Of a stretch of 64,000 nucleotides of DNA, positions 17,362 through 26,662 are shown one piece after another (position 1 is the stretch's first letter; each line of letters begins with the position of its first letter). The notes beneath the pieces are model-generated. The model was not told where the DNA came from. It was given only the letters and a program-made list of their open reading frames with translations, and searched no databases. The stretch spans positions 62,001 to 126,000 of the forward strand of contig NZ_JAIUCZ020000008.1 of the NCBI RefSeq assembly GCF_020176955.2, written 5' to 3'. This DNA is from Nocardia sp. alder85J (GTDB lineage Bacteria > Actinomycetota > Actinomycetes > Mycobacteriales > Mycobacteriaceae). Made by a program: the position numbers and the translations under genes.

Positions 17362-18156
17362 ATGCTTCGAGCCGCCGCCACACCACCCGTGCCCAGTTTC
17401 GCGCGCCGGGCCACCTTGGCCCGATCGCTGCGCCTGCTGGGCAGTTTCCGTTTCGAGCAGACCGATCCCGACCGGTTCTACGGCGGTATCGCCGCGGACA
17501 CCGCGGATCTGGTCGCCGATTTCCATCGGGATCGCACCGGCCGCGACCTGACCGGCGTCACGGTGCTCGACGTCGGCGGCGGGCCGGGCTATTTCGCCGC
17601 GGAATTCACCGCGCGCGGCGCGCGCTATCTCCCGGTGGAACCGGATCCGGCCGAAATGCATGCCGCCGGGCGGATCGTGACGGGTGCGGTGCGCGGCTCC
17701 GGAATGGCGCTGCCGTTCCGCGACGACGCGGTGGACGTGTGCCTCTCGTCGAATGTCGCCGAGCACGTGCCGGATCCGTGGCTGATGGCCGAGGAGATGT
17801 TGCGGGTCACCAAACCCGGTGGGCTGGTGATCTTCTCGTACACCGTGTGGCTGGGGCCGTTCGGCGGGCACGAGACCGGGCCGTGGCACTACCTGGGCGG
17901 CGAATACGCCGCGCGCCGGTATCGCCGCCGGCACGGCCGGGAACCCAAGAACCGCTTCGGCGCCTCGTTGTTTCCGGTGCGGGCCGTGGACGGGCTGGGC
18001 TGGGCGCGTCGGGTGCGGCCGCGGGGCCGGGTGCTGGCGGTGTTCCCGCGGTATCACCCGCGCTGGGCCTGGTGGCTGGTGCGCATTCCCGGTGTGCGCG
18101 AGCTGGTGGTGAGCAATCTGGTGGTGGTCGTCGCGAAGCGACATCCCACCGGGTAG
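17362..18156 (+). CDS. mtrP: SAM-dependent methyltransferase (MtrP/Rv0224c-like)
   Basis: This 264-residue class I methyltransferase has motif I as TVLDVGGGPGYFAAEFTARG (about residues 68-87) and the acidic strand-2 region VEPDPAEM. Motif IV is CLSSNVAEHVPDPW and post-IV is RVTKPGGLVIFSY. The C-terminal half has basic patches suited to membrane contact. The ATG at 17362 fits the length of the mycobacterial relative (about 254). The longer frame from 17131 would run through the tandem repeats. From memory, the corynebacterial homologue MtrP is needed for efficient trehalose mycolate transport. The acceptor is not known from sequence. Confidence 0.75.
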   Translation: MLRAAATPPVPSFARRATLARSLRLLGSFRFEQTDPDRFYGGIAADTADLVADFHRDRTGRDLTGVTVLDVGGGPGYFAAEFTARGARYLPVEPDPAEMHAAGRIVTGAVRGSGMALPFRDDAVDVCLSSNVAEHVPDPWLMAEEMLRVTKPGGLVIFSYTVWLGPFGGHETGPWHYLGGEYAARRYRRRHGREPKNRFGASLFPVRAVDGLGWARRVRPRGRVLAVFPRYHPRWAWWLVRIPGVRELVVSNLVVVVAKRHPTG

Positions 18157-18190
18157 TCGCGGCGGCTTCCCCGCTGCCGCGACCATCCGG

Positions 18191-18490
18191 TCAGCGCTCC
18201 AGCCGGCCGCGCCGCCAGAACCGCTGCCCACCCAGCCGAGCCGGCTCGTTCCAAGGTGGCTCCTGCATAGCCAGGCCGATGGTTTCGAGCGGAGTGAGCC
18301 CCACCCGATCGGCCAAAACACGCACCGCCGACACCGCTTCGGCCGCTTGCAGGGCCGCAGTGGCCTGTTCGAGGGTCAGCGTGCGGCCGGGAAGATACGA
18401 CACCACCCAACCGCCACCGCCCACGCACCTGGCCTGATGTGGGGTTTGATCACTGGTCATCAACGATCGATCGACCACTTGCACCGCCAT
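18191..18490 (-). CDS. Small hypothetical protein, 99 residues
   Basis: The family is not recognised. The protein has a middle segment VVSYLPGRTLTLEQATAALQ, then a predicted helix ending VGLTPLETIGLAMQ and a basic tail RRGRLER. The composition is normal for this genome. The ATG at 18490 has a GGGAGG about 12 nt upstream. It converges with the methyltransferase gene, with 34 nt between the stops. It may be a lineage-specific regulator or adaptor, but nothing in it proves this. Confidence 0.6.
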   Translation of the reverse strand: MAVQVVDRSLMTSDQTPHQARCVGGGGWVVSYLPGRTLTLEQATAALQAAEAVSAVRVLADRVGLTPLETIGLAMQEPPWNEPARLGGQRFWRRGRLER

Positions 18491-18661
18491 GACGACTGCC
18501 GCCTCCCCTGCAATTGCATTTGAAATAACGAGGAGCTGAAGGTTGCTACCAGCATGCTCCGCTTCTCGATGAAACGCAATAGTGCGTTTGCCGAAAAGCG
18601 AACCGGCAGGTTGGATTTCGCAATCGGAGCTGTCCGAATCAAGCCGGCATTCGAACCGGCG

Positions 18662-18880
18662 TCAGGAAGCGACGGGCCGGTTGTCCGGCATCCGCACGCG
18701 CAGAATCGGCTGCGGTCCGTCGTCGTGGCGTTTCGCGATGTCCACCACATCGACCCGCCAGCCCGGGGGTAGTACGGCCTGCAACCGACCAGCGGCCCGG
18801 TGCAGCGGCGTACTCGCCACCGGGGGCTCGAAATCGGCCACCGCGGCGGCCGTTCGCGCGCCGTACGTCACGTCGGTCAT
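18662..18880 (-). CDS. Small hypothetical protein, 72 residues
   Basis: This short protein, MTDVTYGARTAAAVADFEPP and onward, has a predicted mixed alpha/beta end (WRVDVVDIAKRHDD then ILRVRMPDN). The family is not recognised. The ATG at 18880 has GAGGTGG upstream and is preferred to the 6-codon longer frame. It lies upstream of the 99-residue gene on the same strand, 171 nt away, so the two may be co-transcribed. Confidence 0.55.
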   Translation of the reverse strand: MTDVTYGARTAAAVADFEPPVASTPLHRAAGRLQAVLPPGWRVDVVDIAKRHDDGPQPILRVRMPDNRPVAS

Positions 18881-19180
18881 GCCACACCCACCTCTCACAC
18901 GTCGGGCCCGGCCGGTCGCGGCGAGACGGAGACCGCGAACGGCGGCGAGGCTCTCGGTTCTGTCGATCAGCTAATTGCTTTCAATCGAACTGTGGCGTCA
19001 TGAGACGGTAGAACACACCCAGAATAAAGCACCGTCCGGCAAACATCGCGCATCGTGGGGCATCACACACGGAACTCGCCGAAATGAGCCGGACATTCGG
19101 TGCGAAACAAACCGACCGGCAAATGAAAATGCCCGCACCGGAACGATGTCCGATACGGGCATTTACGAAAAGCCGGATGC
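18881..19180. other. 300-nt region between the small gene and pckG
   Basis: No gene is seen. It is AT-richer than the surroundings and holds the pckG terminator at 19127-19164. Confidence 0.5.
19127..19164 (-). terminator. Rho-independent terminator of pckG
   Basis: On the minus strand the arms AAATGCCCG and CGGGCATTT form a 9-bp stem, followed by TTCATTT. It starts about 17 nt past the pckG stop. Confidence 0.75.
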
Positions 19181-21013
19181 TTACCCGAGCCGCTGCTTCA
19201 GCGCCTCGAATTCGTCACGCACACCGGAGGGCAGCTTGTCGCCGATGAATTCGAACCACTCCTCGATGAGCGGGATCTCCTTGCGCCACTCCTCGACGTC
19301 GACCTGGAGCGCCTCGTCGACATCGGCGATCGCAACGTCCAGCCCCGCCAGGTCGAGGGCGGATGCGGTGGGCACGTTGCCGATCGGGGTGCCGACGGCC
19401 TCCGCCTGCCCCTCGATGCGGCCGATGATCCACTCCAGCACGCGCGAGTTCTCACCGAAGCCGGGCCACAGGAAACGGCCGTCGGCGCCGCGACGGAACC
19501 AGTTCACGTAGAAGATCTTGGGCAGTTGCTGCGCATCGGCGTTCTTGCCGAGGTTGATCCAGTGGCCCAGGTAGTCACCGACGTGGTAGCCCAGGAAGGG
19601 CAGCATCGCCATCGGGTCGCGGCGCACCGAGCCGACCTTGCCCTCGGCGGCTGCGGTCTGCTCCGAGGACAGCGTGGCACCCATGAACACGCCGTGCTGC
19701 CAGTCGAAGGACTCGGTCACCAGCGGCACCGTGGTCTTGCGGCGACCACCGAAGAGGATCGCCGAGATCGGCACGCCCTGCGGGTCGTCCCATTCGGGGG
19801 CCAGCGTCGGGCACTGCGACATCGGGGTGCAGTAGCGCGAGTTCGGGTGGGCGGCCAGCGTCTCCGTCTCGCGGAGGAACCAGTCGTTGCCCTTCCAGTC
19901 GATCAGGTGATCGGGCTCGTTCTCCAGGCCCTCCCACCACACGTCGCCGTCGTCGGTCTTGGCGACATTGGTGTAGACCGTGTTGCCGGCCTCGACCGTC
20001 GCCATCGCGTTCGGATTCGACTTGTGGTTGGTGCCCGGCGCGACGCCGAAGAAACCGAATTCCGGATTCACCGCGTACAGGCGGCCGTCCTTGCCGAAAC
20101 GCATCCAGGCGATGTCGTCGCCCAGGGTCTCGGCGCGCCAGCCCGGCACGGTGGGCTGGATCATCGCGAGGTTGGTCTTGCCGCAGGCGCTCGGGAAGGC
20201 GGCGGCGATGTAGTGGTTCTTGCCCTCGGGCGAGATCAGCTTGAGGATCAGCATGTGCTCGGCCAGCCAGCCCTCGTCGTGGGCCATGGCCGACGCGATG
20301 CGCAGCGAGTAGCACTTCTTGCCCAGCAGCGCGTTGCCGCCGTAGCCGGAGCCGTAGCTCCAGATCTCCCGGTCCTCCGGGAAGTGGGTGATGTATTTGG
20401 TGTCGTTGCACGGCCACGGCACATCGGTCTGGCCCTGCTGTAACGGCGCGCCGACGGAATGCAGCGCCTTCACGAACGGCTTGTCCTTGCCCAGCTTGTC
20501 CAGCGCGGCGTTGCCCATCCGGGTCATCACGCGCATGGAGACCACGACGTACTCCGAATCGGTGAGCTCCACGCCCAGCTTCGGATCCTCGGCGCCGAGC
20601 GGGCCCATACAGAAGGGCACCACATACATCGTGCGGCCCTTCATCGAGCCGCGGTACAGCTCGGTCATGGTGGCGCGCATCTCGGCGGGGTCGACCCAGT
20701 TGTTGGTCGGGCCGGCGTCGACCTGCTCACGGGAGCAGATGTAGGTGCGCGACTCGACGCGGGCGACGTCGGACGGATCGGAGAGCGCCAGGAACGAGTT
20801 GGGCTTCTTGGACTCGTTGAGCCGCTGGAAGGTGCCGGCCTCGACGAGCTGGGCGGTCAGCCGCTCCCACTCCTCGTCGGAGCCGTCGGCCCAGACCACT
20901 CGGGCCGGCTGGGTGAGTTCTGCGACCTCCTGCACCCATGCGAGCAGCCCTGCGTGCTCGGTGGGCGCGGTCCCATCGGATCCCTGAAGACCTGAAATGG
21001 TCGCTGAGGTCAT
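19181..21013 (-). CDS. pckG: Phosphoenolpyruvate carboxykinase (GTP)
   Basis: This 610-residue GTP-dependent PEP carboxykinase interconverts oxaloacetate and PEP, with GTP and Mn as cofactors, at the entry to gluconeogenesis. The kinase P-loop AAAFPSACGKTNLAM lies at about residues 270-284. Other family segments are ICSREQVDAGPTNNW, FCMGPLGAEDPKLGVELTDS, and FLWPGFGENSRVLEWI near the C-terminus. The ATG at 21013 has AGGAGAG 5 nt upstream, so the 19-codon longer frame is rejected. The protein is cytosolic. In M. tuberculosis the orthologue Rv0211 also sits beside the Rv0209/Rv0210 pair, as here. A terminator follows the stop. Confidence 0.97.
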   Translation of the reverse strand: MTSATISGLQGSDGTAPTEHAGLLAWVQEVAELTQPARVVWADGSDEEWERLTAQLVEAGTFQRLNESKKPNSFLALSDPSDVARVESRTYICSREQVDAGPTNNWVDPAEMRATMTELYRGSMKGRTMYVVPFCMGPLGAEDPKLGVELTDSEYVVVSMRVMTRMGNAALDKLGKDKPFVKALHSVGAPLQQGQTDVPWPCNDTKYITHFPEDREIWSYGSGYGGNALLGKKCYSLRIASAMAHDEGWLAEHMLILKLISPEGKNHYIAAAFPSACGKTNLAMIQPTVPGWRAETLGDDIAWMRFGKDGRLYAVNPEFGFFGVAPGTNHKSNPNAMATVEAGNTVYTNVAKTDDGDVWWEGLENEPDHLIDWKGNDWFLRETETLAAHPNSRYCTPMSQCPTLAPEWDDPQGVPISAILFGGRRKTTVPLVTESFDWQHGVFMGATLSSEQTAAAEGKVGSVRRDPMAMLPFLGYHVGDYLGHWINLGKNADAQQLPKIFYVNWFRRGADGRFLWPGFGENSRVLEWIIGRIEGQAEAVGTPIGNVPTASALDLAGLDVAIADVDEALQVDVEEWRKEIPLIEEWFEFIGDKLPSGVRDEFEALKQRLG

Positions 21014-21252
21014 GAAACTCTCCTGAGAAGGGAGGGCGGCACCCGGCGGCTCGCGACACCGGGCTGCCACCGTTGGCGATGGACGGCCGTTCGCCGATCC
21101 GGCAGCTCACCCTGGCTCGGGCAGCATACGGGTACGAAACGGACACCCAGGTTCCTTTATAAGAAGGTTAACGCCATGTGACCCCTGATCCGGCATGGGG
21201 TATCTCACTCGGTATTCGGTCGAGACCTGCTCCATCGATCCCGGTGGATGTG

Positions 21253-22803
21253 TTACATCAGGACGGCGAGATCCCGCTCACACGCCGCCAGCCGGGCGGG
21301 TTGCTCGACCGCGAGGCGTCGCAAATGCGCCGCGATCTCCGCGGCCCGCCGCTCCGCCTCGACCGCCCGCGCGGTGCCGGCCCGCACCACCTGCTCGGTG
21401 AGCGCCGACTCGGCCTCCACCAGCGCCGTCGCCACCCGCTGCTCCAGCTGCGCACGCACGTTCACCAGGGCGTCGGCAATCCACTGGCGCAGATGCGCCC
21501 GGTCGGCGAGCAGTCCGCGGGCGCGCACCACCCAGAAGGCCACCCCGCCACCCAGCAGCAGGGTCGCGGGCACCGAGGCGTAGTCGAGGGCGGGCAGCAG
21601 TGTCAATGGCGCTACCACCAGCCGGCCCAGCCCGAATCCCGCCGAGGCGCCGAGCGCGACGACCAGGTGATCCTCGACACCGCGATGCCGCGGCTCGGGA
21701 TCCGGGCCGACCGGCGGGGGTGGGCCGGAGCCGCGGCCGGGCACCGGCGCTCCCGGCCCCGCGGCCGGGCCGGAAGTGAATCCGGTCGCCGTCAGTTGCC
21801 GGTGCAGTTCGGTCAGTCGCCGGGCCACCACCATGTCCAGTTCCACGGTGAGCCCGTCCACCGCGTGCTGCACCCGCGCCGGAGTGCCGGGCAGCGCGTC
21901 GCGGCCGAGCCGGTCGAGGTCCGTGCGCGCGGTGGCGTGCACCGTCCGCATCCGGGCTCCGACCTCGTGCAGGAGGTCGACCCGGGCCAGTTGCAGCCGG
22001 TTGCGCAGGGTGGCCATGACCTGTGCGCGGCCGCCGTCGCGGGTTGCCGTCAGCGCGGCCCGTTCCGCGCGCAGCCGGGCCTCCTGCGCTCCGGCGGTCA
22101 GCACGGCCATCTGATCGAGGATGCGCTGCCGGGTGTCGGCCACGACCTGCGCGCGCACGACGTCGCCGGAACCGGCCGCGCCGGTCGCGGTGACCAACCA
22201 GGTGTGCAACGCGACCAGCCCCGACCGGTCCAGCAGGGCGGCGTCCGCACCGGCCCGTGCGGCCACCGCGAGCCGCGGCGACACCGGCAGCAGTTCCGGC
22301 GGCCCGCCGAGGACCGGGGTGAGCAGGTCGCGATCGCGATCGGCGACCACACGCCACTCCGGATGCGCATGGGTCCCGTTCAGCGCGAACAGCAGCCGGA
22401 CGCCGGTTGTGTGCAGGCGTTCGGCGACCGCGAGTGTGCCCGCGCCGAGCGGCGTACCGGCATCGAGCACCAGCACCGCCACGGGTGCGGCCGTCTCCGG
22501 GTCGGGATCGGCGACCGGATCGCCGAGCTCCACCCGAGGCTCCAGCCGGGCCAGTTCGGTGCGCAGCAACAGGGTGTTCGGATCGTCGGCCGCGATCAAC
22601 TGGGCAGCCGCCGGGCCACCGCCGCCGGTGGCCCGCAGCAGCGCGGCGCCCTGCGGGTTCCAGCGCGCGATCACCGCGGCCTGCCCGTGCACGTCCGTGG
22701 TAGCCCGCGGCGCGGCGCTGTCGTACGAGTCGTCAGGACTCCGGTCCCGTGCGCCGTGCTCCGGGCGGACCGCCGGATCGGGGCTCGGTTCAGAGGCCCG
22801 CAC
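21253..22803 (-). CDS. GTPase-associated membrane protein (Rv0210-like)
   Basis: This 516-residue protein is coupled to the GTPase gene before it: its GTG start (22803) overlaps the GTPase reading frame by 14 nt. Residues about 95-240 resemble a GTPase-like Rossmann segment without a P-loop (VAVLVLDAG, LLFALNGTH). A long helical region follows. Then comes a hydrophobic hairpin at about residues 375-425 (LVVAPLTLLPALDY and VPATLLLGGGVAFWVV), and a C-terminal Glu/Arg/Ala-rich coiled coil. The arrangement recalls bacterial dynamin-like pairs, but this is inference. Gene order with pckG matches Rv0210. Function unknown. Confidence 0.7.
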   Translation of the reverse strand: MRASEPSPDPAVRPEHGARDRSPDDSYDSAAPRATTDVHGQAAVIARWNPQGAALLRATGGGGPAAAQLIAADDPNTLLLRTELARLEPRVELGDPVADPDPETAAPVAVLVLDAGTPLGAGTLAVAERLHTTGVRLLFALNGTHAHPEWRVVADRDRDLLTPVLGGPPELLPVSPRLAVAARAGADAALLDRSGLVALHTWLVTATGAAGSGDVVRAQVVADTRQRILDQMAVLTAGAQEARLRAERAALTATRDGGRAQVMATLRNRLQLARVDLLHEVGARMRTVHATARTDLDRLGRDALPGTPARVQHAVDGLTVELDMVVARRLTELHRQLTATGFTSGPAAGPGAPVPGRGSGPPPPVGPDPEPRHRGVEDHLVVALGASAGFGLGRLVVAPLTLLPALDYASVPATLLLGGGVAFWVVRARGLLADRAHLRQWIADALVNVRAQLEQRVATALVEAESALTEQVVRAGTARAVEAERRAAEIAAHLRRLAVEQPARLAACERDLAVLM

Positions 22804-23902
22804 GGCTCAGTTGCTCCCAGAGTTGGATGTACGCGTGGTGCACGCGCAGGGCCGCGCGGCGGGCCGGGGCGGGCAGGTCGCCGCTCGCGACCGCGCGCCA
22901 GCGTCGCGCGCGGGCCAGGGCGTCGTCCGGATCGGCGGGTCCGGTGGCCGGGTAGCCGGCGGCAAGGTGCGCCACGTCCGGGTGGGCCTGGCCGGCGCGC
23001 AGGCCGAGCCATCGGGCTTCGGGGCCGACCAGATAGTCCTCGATCAGGTCGCGGGAGCGGTGGTCGGGAGGGACGGCGCGCGCGGCCAGGCGGGTCAGCT
23101 CGTCCAGCAGGTCGCCGCCGCGGCGATCCGCGAGCCGCTCGTAGCGGCGGTGCAGGTGCAGGTGGACGGCGTCGATGCCGGAGGCGGCGTGCAGCAGTTG
23201 CAGCAGCACTCGGGGTTCGGTGGCCGGGTCGTGGCGCAGCGCGATCAGGGTGACGGCCACGCCGTACAGACCCCAGCGGTCCAGTACGGCCTGCCGATCC
23301 GCGGTGTCGGCACCGGCCGTAGCGGCGGTGAACAGCTCCGGGGAAAGGGTGAAGGCGGTGCCGGCCCGATCGCGGTGCCGCCGCAGGGTGCGCAGATCGT
23401 CGTCGGACAGGAGGCCCGCGCGGGTGTGCGCGGCGAGTTCGGCCACCACCGGCAGAACCGGAATACCGAGTTCGCGGCCGTACTGCTCGGCCGCGGCGAC
23501 GGCATCCGACCAGCGGGCGCCGATCGCATCCGCCTTGTTCAGCACCGCCAGCACCCGTTCCGGTGGCAGCTCGCCGAGTATCCGGCGGTCGGCCGGTTGC
23601 GGCGCACCGGCGAGGACGTAGACGACGAGGTCGTCGCCGAGGTCGGGATCGGGCGTGCCGGGCTCGTCCACCGGCGCGGTCTCGAGTGCGGAGATCAAGG
23701 CCAGTCCGCGCGTCAGCGTGGACTTCCCGGCCCGCGCCCGGCCGGTGATCCGGATTCGCAGTGGGCGACGCCAACTCTCGGCCGCGGCCGCCGTCGCCGC
23801 GTGGATCGACGGGTCCGCCACGCCGTGCAGGCTCGCCACCAGACGGTCGAGTTCCGGTGCGGCCGCGGCGTTCGGGGCCGGTCCCTCGGGATCGATCGGC
23901 AC
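22790..23902 (-). CDS. P-loop GTPase (Rv0209-like)
   Basis: This 370-residue protein has Walker A in RIRITGRARAGKSTLTRGLA (about residues 49-68), an acidic switch-like stretch VDEPGTPDPDLGDDLVVYVL and the G4 motif NKADAIG near residue 125. The remainder is helical. The GTG at 23902 is chosen because GGGGG lies 7 nt upstream; the frame further upstream lacks similarity and a ribosome site. It overlaps the downstream membrane-protein gene, so the two products are probably made together and interact. The position beside pckG matches mycobacterial Rv0209. The biological role is not known. Confidence 0.7.
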   Translation of the reverse strand: MPIDPEGPAPNAAAAPELDRLVASLHGVADPSIHAATAAAAESWRRPLRIRITGRARAGKSTLTRGLALISALETAPVDEPGTPDPDLGDDLVVYVLAGAPQPADRRILGELPPERVLAVLNKADAIGARWSDAVAAAEQYGRELGIPVLPVVAELAAHTRAGLLSDDDLRTLRRHRDRAGTAFTLSPELFTAATAGADTADRQAVLDRWGLYGVAVTLIALRHDPATEPRVLLQLLHAASGIDAVHLHLHRRYERLADRRGGDLLDELTRLAARAVPPDHRSRDLIEDYLVGPEARWLGLRAGQAHPDVAHLAAGYPATGPADPDDALARARRWRAVASGDLPAPARRAALRVHHAYIQLWEQLSRAGL

Positions 23903-24431
23903 TGGTACACCCCCTTCCCGCGGGAATTCTCGCAGAAGCCACCGCCGCCGGGAGCCATTCGACTCCGGGTGCGTCCCCAGTGCGCGGCCGAGCGACCGGC
24001 CTCCCCCTCCCACACACAGCCGGTCGCCGGAAATCGGGGATCGCTCGGTTCTGCACAGGTGTCCACAGGGGTTCGGTGGCTCCTGCGCGCGAGCTATATG
24101 TCCAGCTAGCGTGTGCGATCGATCACAATTCCAGGGGCGTCGACGAGGCGTGTTAACCGTGTCACAGCCGCGGCGATTATCGATCGTGCAGGTCGACCGA
24201 ATGGAACGAGCATCGGAGAATCGGGCACAGGAACCGGGCTGGTGCTGTGTTGCACCACAGCCCGGCGCCCGCACCCTTTCCGGACAGTCGTCCAGGACCC
24301 TATCCTGGTGCGAATGGACAGCATCGCCGCTGGCCGGTGGGGACGGATCGCTTTCGATTGTCTCGGAGGGCGCCATCGGCGGGCCTGCCACGGCCCGCCC
24401 GGCACCGCCCGGGAGAACGAAGGAGGAAGCG
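23903..24431. other. 529-nt divergent intergenic region
   Basis: No gene is convincing here: frames crossing it are extensions of the lipase frame or antisense. It must hold promoters for the GTPase operon (minus) and the lipase (plus). A CRP-like dyad lies at 24112-24127. Confidence 0.5.
24112..24127. promoter_or_regulatory. CRP-like dyad TGTGC-N6-TCACA
   Basis: It differs by one base from the TGTGA-N6-TCACA consensus of CRP-family cAMP receptors. It lies 305 nt before the lipase start and 210 nt before the GTPase start. An adenylate cyclase gene elsewhere in the window gives weak context. Confidence 0.4.
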
Positions 24432-25799
24432 ATGACCGTCAACGTCGACGTCATCGGCCGTATGAGTGCCGCAAGCATGCTACTCGCACCGAGCACCGAT
24501 CCGCCCCGGCCACCGTCGGAGGATCCGTTCTACTACCCGCCCTCCGGACTGGAGGGATACGCCCCCGGCACCATCCTGCGCAGCCGGCCGATCGAGATCG
24601 CGCTGTTCGGCCTCGTCCCGCAGCAGGTTTCGGCCTGGCAGCTGCTGTATCGCAGCACCGACCTGCACGGCCGGCCGGAGGCGGTGGTCACCACCGTGCT
24701 GCTGCCGACCAGCGACGACGACACCCCGGCGACGGCCGACCGGCCGCTGCTGGCCTTCCAGTCCGCGATCGACTCCGTCACCGATCGGTGCGCGCCGTCG
24801 TACGCGCTGCGCCGCGGCGCCTGGGCGCCCGGTTCCATCACCCAGCTGGAATGGCTGATGGTGGCCAGCGCACTGCGCCGCGGCTGGGCCGTCAGCATCG
24901 CCGATCACGGTGGCTCGCACGGGAATTTCGGGGCGCCGCGCGAACCCGGCTATCGGGCCCTCGACGGCGTCCGTGCCGCACTGCATTTCACGCCGCTGGG
25001 ACTGCGGTCCGATACCCCGGTCGCGGCCTGGGGCTATTCCGGTGGCGGGATGGCCAGTTCGTGGCTGGTCGAGATGGCGCCGACCTACGCCCCGGAGATC
25101 CGGCTGGCGGGCGCGGTGCTCGGCGCCCCGGTGGGCGATCCGGGCCGGGTGTTCGCCCGGTTGAACGGTGGCTGTTACTCCGGGTTTCCGGCGCTGGTCA
25201 TCGCCGCGCTGACCCGGTCGTATCCGGCGCTGGCCCGGGTGATGGACGCGGACCTGACCGACGGCGGGCGCAGCCGGCTGGCGATGATCGCCCGCTCGGC
25301 GCCGATGGCGGTGCTGGTACGCATGGCCTTCCACAGCATCGACGAACATCTGCAACGCCCGCTGGCCGAGGTACTCGCCGAACCCGGCATGCAGGCGATG
25401 CTCGACGACCTGCGCCTGGGCGACTCGACGCCGGCCTGCCCGCTGCTGGTGGTGCAGCCGGTGCACGACCAGGTCATCCACGCCGAGGGGGTGGACGACC
25501 AGGTGGCGCGTTATCGCCGCGGCGGCGCCTCCGTGACGTACATCCGGGATCGGCTCAGCGAGCATTTCTCCCTGCTACCGCTGGCCACCCCGCTGGCGCT
25601 GGACTGGCTGGCGGATCGGATCGCCGGGCTGCCGGCGCCGGCGGACGAGACCCGGACGGTCTGGTCGGTCGCCGCCGCCCCGGCGCGCTGGCGCGGGCTG
25701 CTCGACATGGCGGGTACGGCGGCCCGCATCGTGCTCGGACAACCGCTGCGGCAGGAGTCCGAACCCGAGGTGCCGTCCGCTCCCACCCTGGCGGCGTGA
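24432..25799 (+). CDS. Lipase family protein (LIP-type alpha/beta hydrolase)
   Basis: This 455-residue alpha/beta hydrolase is of the secretory lipase (LIP) family. After residue 30 it reads DPFYYPPSGLEGYAPGTILR, a typical start of this family. The nucleophile elbow is WGYSGGGMASSW (about residues 199-210), with Ser in GYSGG. The Asp is probably in VQPVHDQVI and the catalytic His in LSEHFSLLP near residue 380. No clear signal peptide is seen, although the N-terminus has a short Ala/Ser/Leu-rich stretch. The ATG at 24432 follows AGGAGGA by 4 nt. It is upstream of trmB by 59 nt. The natural substrate is unknown. Confidence 0.85.
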   Translation: MTVNVDVIGRMSAASMLLAPSTDPPRPPSEDPFYYPPSGLEGYAPGTILRSRPIEIALFGLVPQQVSAWQLLYRSTDLHGRPEAVVTTVLLPTSDDDTPATADRPLLAFQSAIDSVTDRCAPSYALRRGAWAPGSITQLEWLMVASALRRGWAVSIADHGGSHGNFGAPREPGYRALDGVRAALHFTPLGLRSDTPVAAWGYSGGGMASSWLVEMAPTYAPEIRLAGAVLGAPVGDPGRVFARLNGGCYSGFPALVIAALTRSYPALARVMDADLTDGGRSRLAMIARSAPMAVLVRMAFHSIDEHLQRPLAEVLAEPGMQAMLDDLRLGDSTPACPLLVVQPVHDQVIHAEGVDDQVARYRRGGASVTYIRDRLSEHFSLLPLATPLALDWLADRIAGLPAPADETRTVWSVAAAPARWRGLLDMAGTAARIVLGQPLRQESEPEVPSAPTLAA

Positions 25800-25858
25800 A
25801 CCCGGTATCCGATCGGCACGACCGGTCGGTTACTCGGTCTGATCATCGAATATGGACA

Positions 25859-26662
25859 ATGGACCCCGTGAACGACGCCGTACACCCAACCACGCAGTCT
25901 GTTCCCGGACGGCGGTCGCCGGTGTCCGTACCGGGTCCGGAGCAGCGCACGGGCTCCCGTCTGTATCCCCGGGTCACCAGTTTCCGATCGCGCCGGGGCG
26001 CGCTCACCCCGAACCAGCAGCAGTCCTGGGATCGGACCTGGCCGCGCATCGGCCGCGAGGTCTCCGACGACAAGCTCGACGCCGCCGCCTGGTTCGGCCG
26101 CCCGGCCCCGCTGATCGTCGAGATCGGCTGCGGCACCGGCACCGCGACGGCCGCGATGGCCCAGGACGAGCCGCAGTTCGATCTGATCGGGATCGAGGTC
26201 TATCAGCCGGGCCTGGCCCAGCTGGTGCAGCGCATCGAGCGCGAGGAGATCGGCAATATCCGGCTGCTGCGCGGTGATGCGGTGGATGTGCTGGAAAATA
26301 TGATTGCCGAGAATTCGCTGACCGGCGTCCGAGTCTTCTTCCCGGACCCCTGGCCGAAGGCCCGGCACCACAAGCGGCGCCTGCTGCAAGCACCCACCAT
26401 GGCCCTGATCGCCAGCCGGCTGATCCCCGGCGGCGTGTTGCACGTCGCCACCGACCATGCCGACTACGCCGAGCACATCGCGGCGGTCGGCGCGGCGGAG
26501 CCCCTGTTCATCGGCCTGAACGAGGCCACCGGCGGCGATCCGCAGCGAGTCGGCCGCGACGCGCCGATGGGCTTCGAACGCCCGGTGACCAAGTTCGAAA
26601 GCAAGGCACATCGTGCCGGTAGCGCCATCACGGAGCTCGTGTGGGGGAAGATCAATTCATGA
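25859..26662 (+). CDS. trmB: tRNA (guanine-N7-)-methyltransferase
   Basis: This 267-residue enzyme forms m7G46 in the variable loop of tRNAs using SAM. The SAM-binding motif is LIVEIGCGTGTATAAMA (about residues 83-99). The family signature is VRVFFPDPWPKARHHKRRLL (about 158-177), with the conserved Pro-Asp-Pro-Trp-Pro. The C-terminus KFESKAHRAGSAITELVW is also typical. The first 40 residues are a variable extension. The ATG at 25859 is the first in frame after an AT-rich segment; GTG 25868 is an alternative. It overlaps the NYN gene by 4 nt (ATGA), forming the trmB-NYN-mmpL3 operon also known in mycobacteria. Confidence 0.95.
   Translation: MDPVNDAVHPTTQSVPGRRSPVSVPGPEQRTGSRLYPRVTSFRSRRGALTPNQQQSWDRTWPRIGREVSDDKLDAAAWFGRPAPLIVEIGCGTGTATAAMAQDEPQFDLIGIEVYQPGLAQLVQRIEREEIGNIRLLRGDAVDVLENMIAENSLTGVRVFFPDPWPKARHHKRRLLQAPTMALIASRLIPGGVLHVATDHADYAEHIAAVGAAEPLFIGLNEATGGDPQRVGRDAPMGFERPVTKFESKAHRAGSAITELVWGKINS

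Noticed and set aside
18643..18661. tRNA T-arm-like sequence (GGTTCGAATGCC on the minus strand)
   Set aside because: No matching acceptor strand, D-arm or anticodon arm at the required distance; probably the palindromic end of a small gene.
21178..23253. 691-codon plus-strand frame opposite the GTPase pair
   Set aside because: It is the antisense shadow of two genes with clear domain features; the composition is low-complexity.
24113..25858. Extended N-terminus for TrmB in the same frame
   Set aside because: The frame runs through the lipase gene in a different phase and has no similarity; TrmB similarity starts after 25859.
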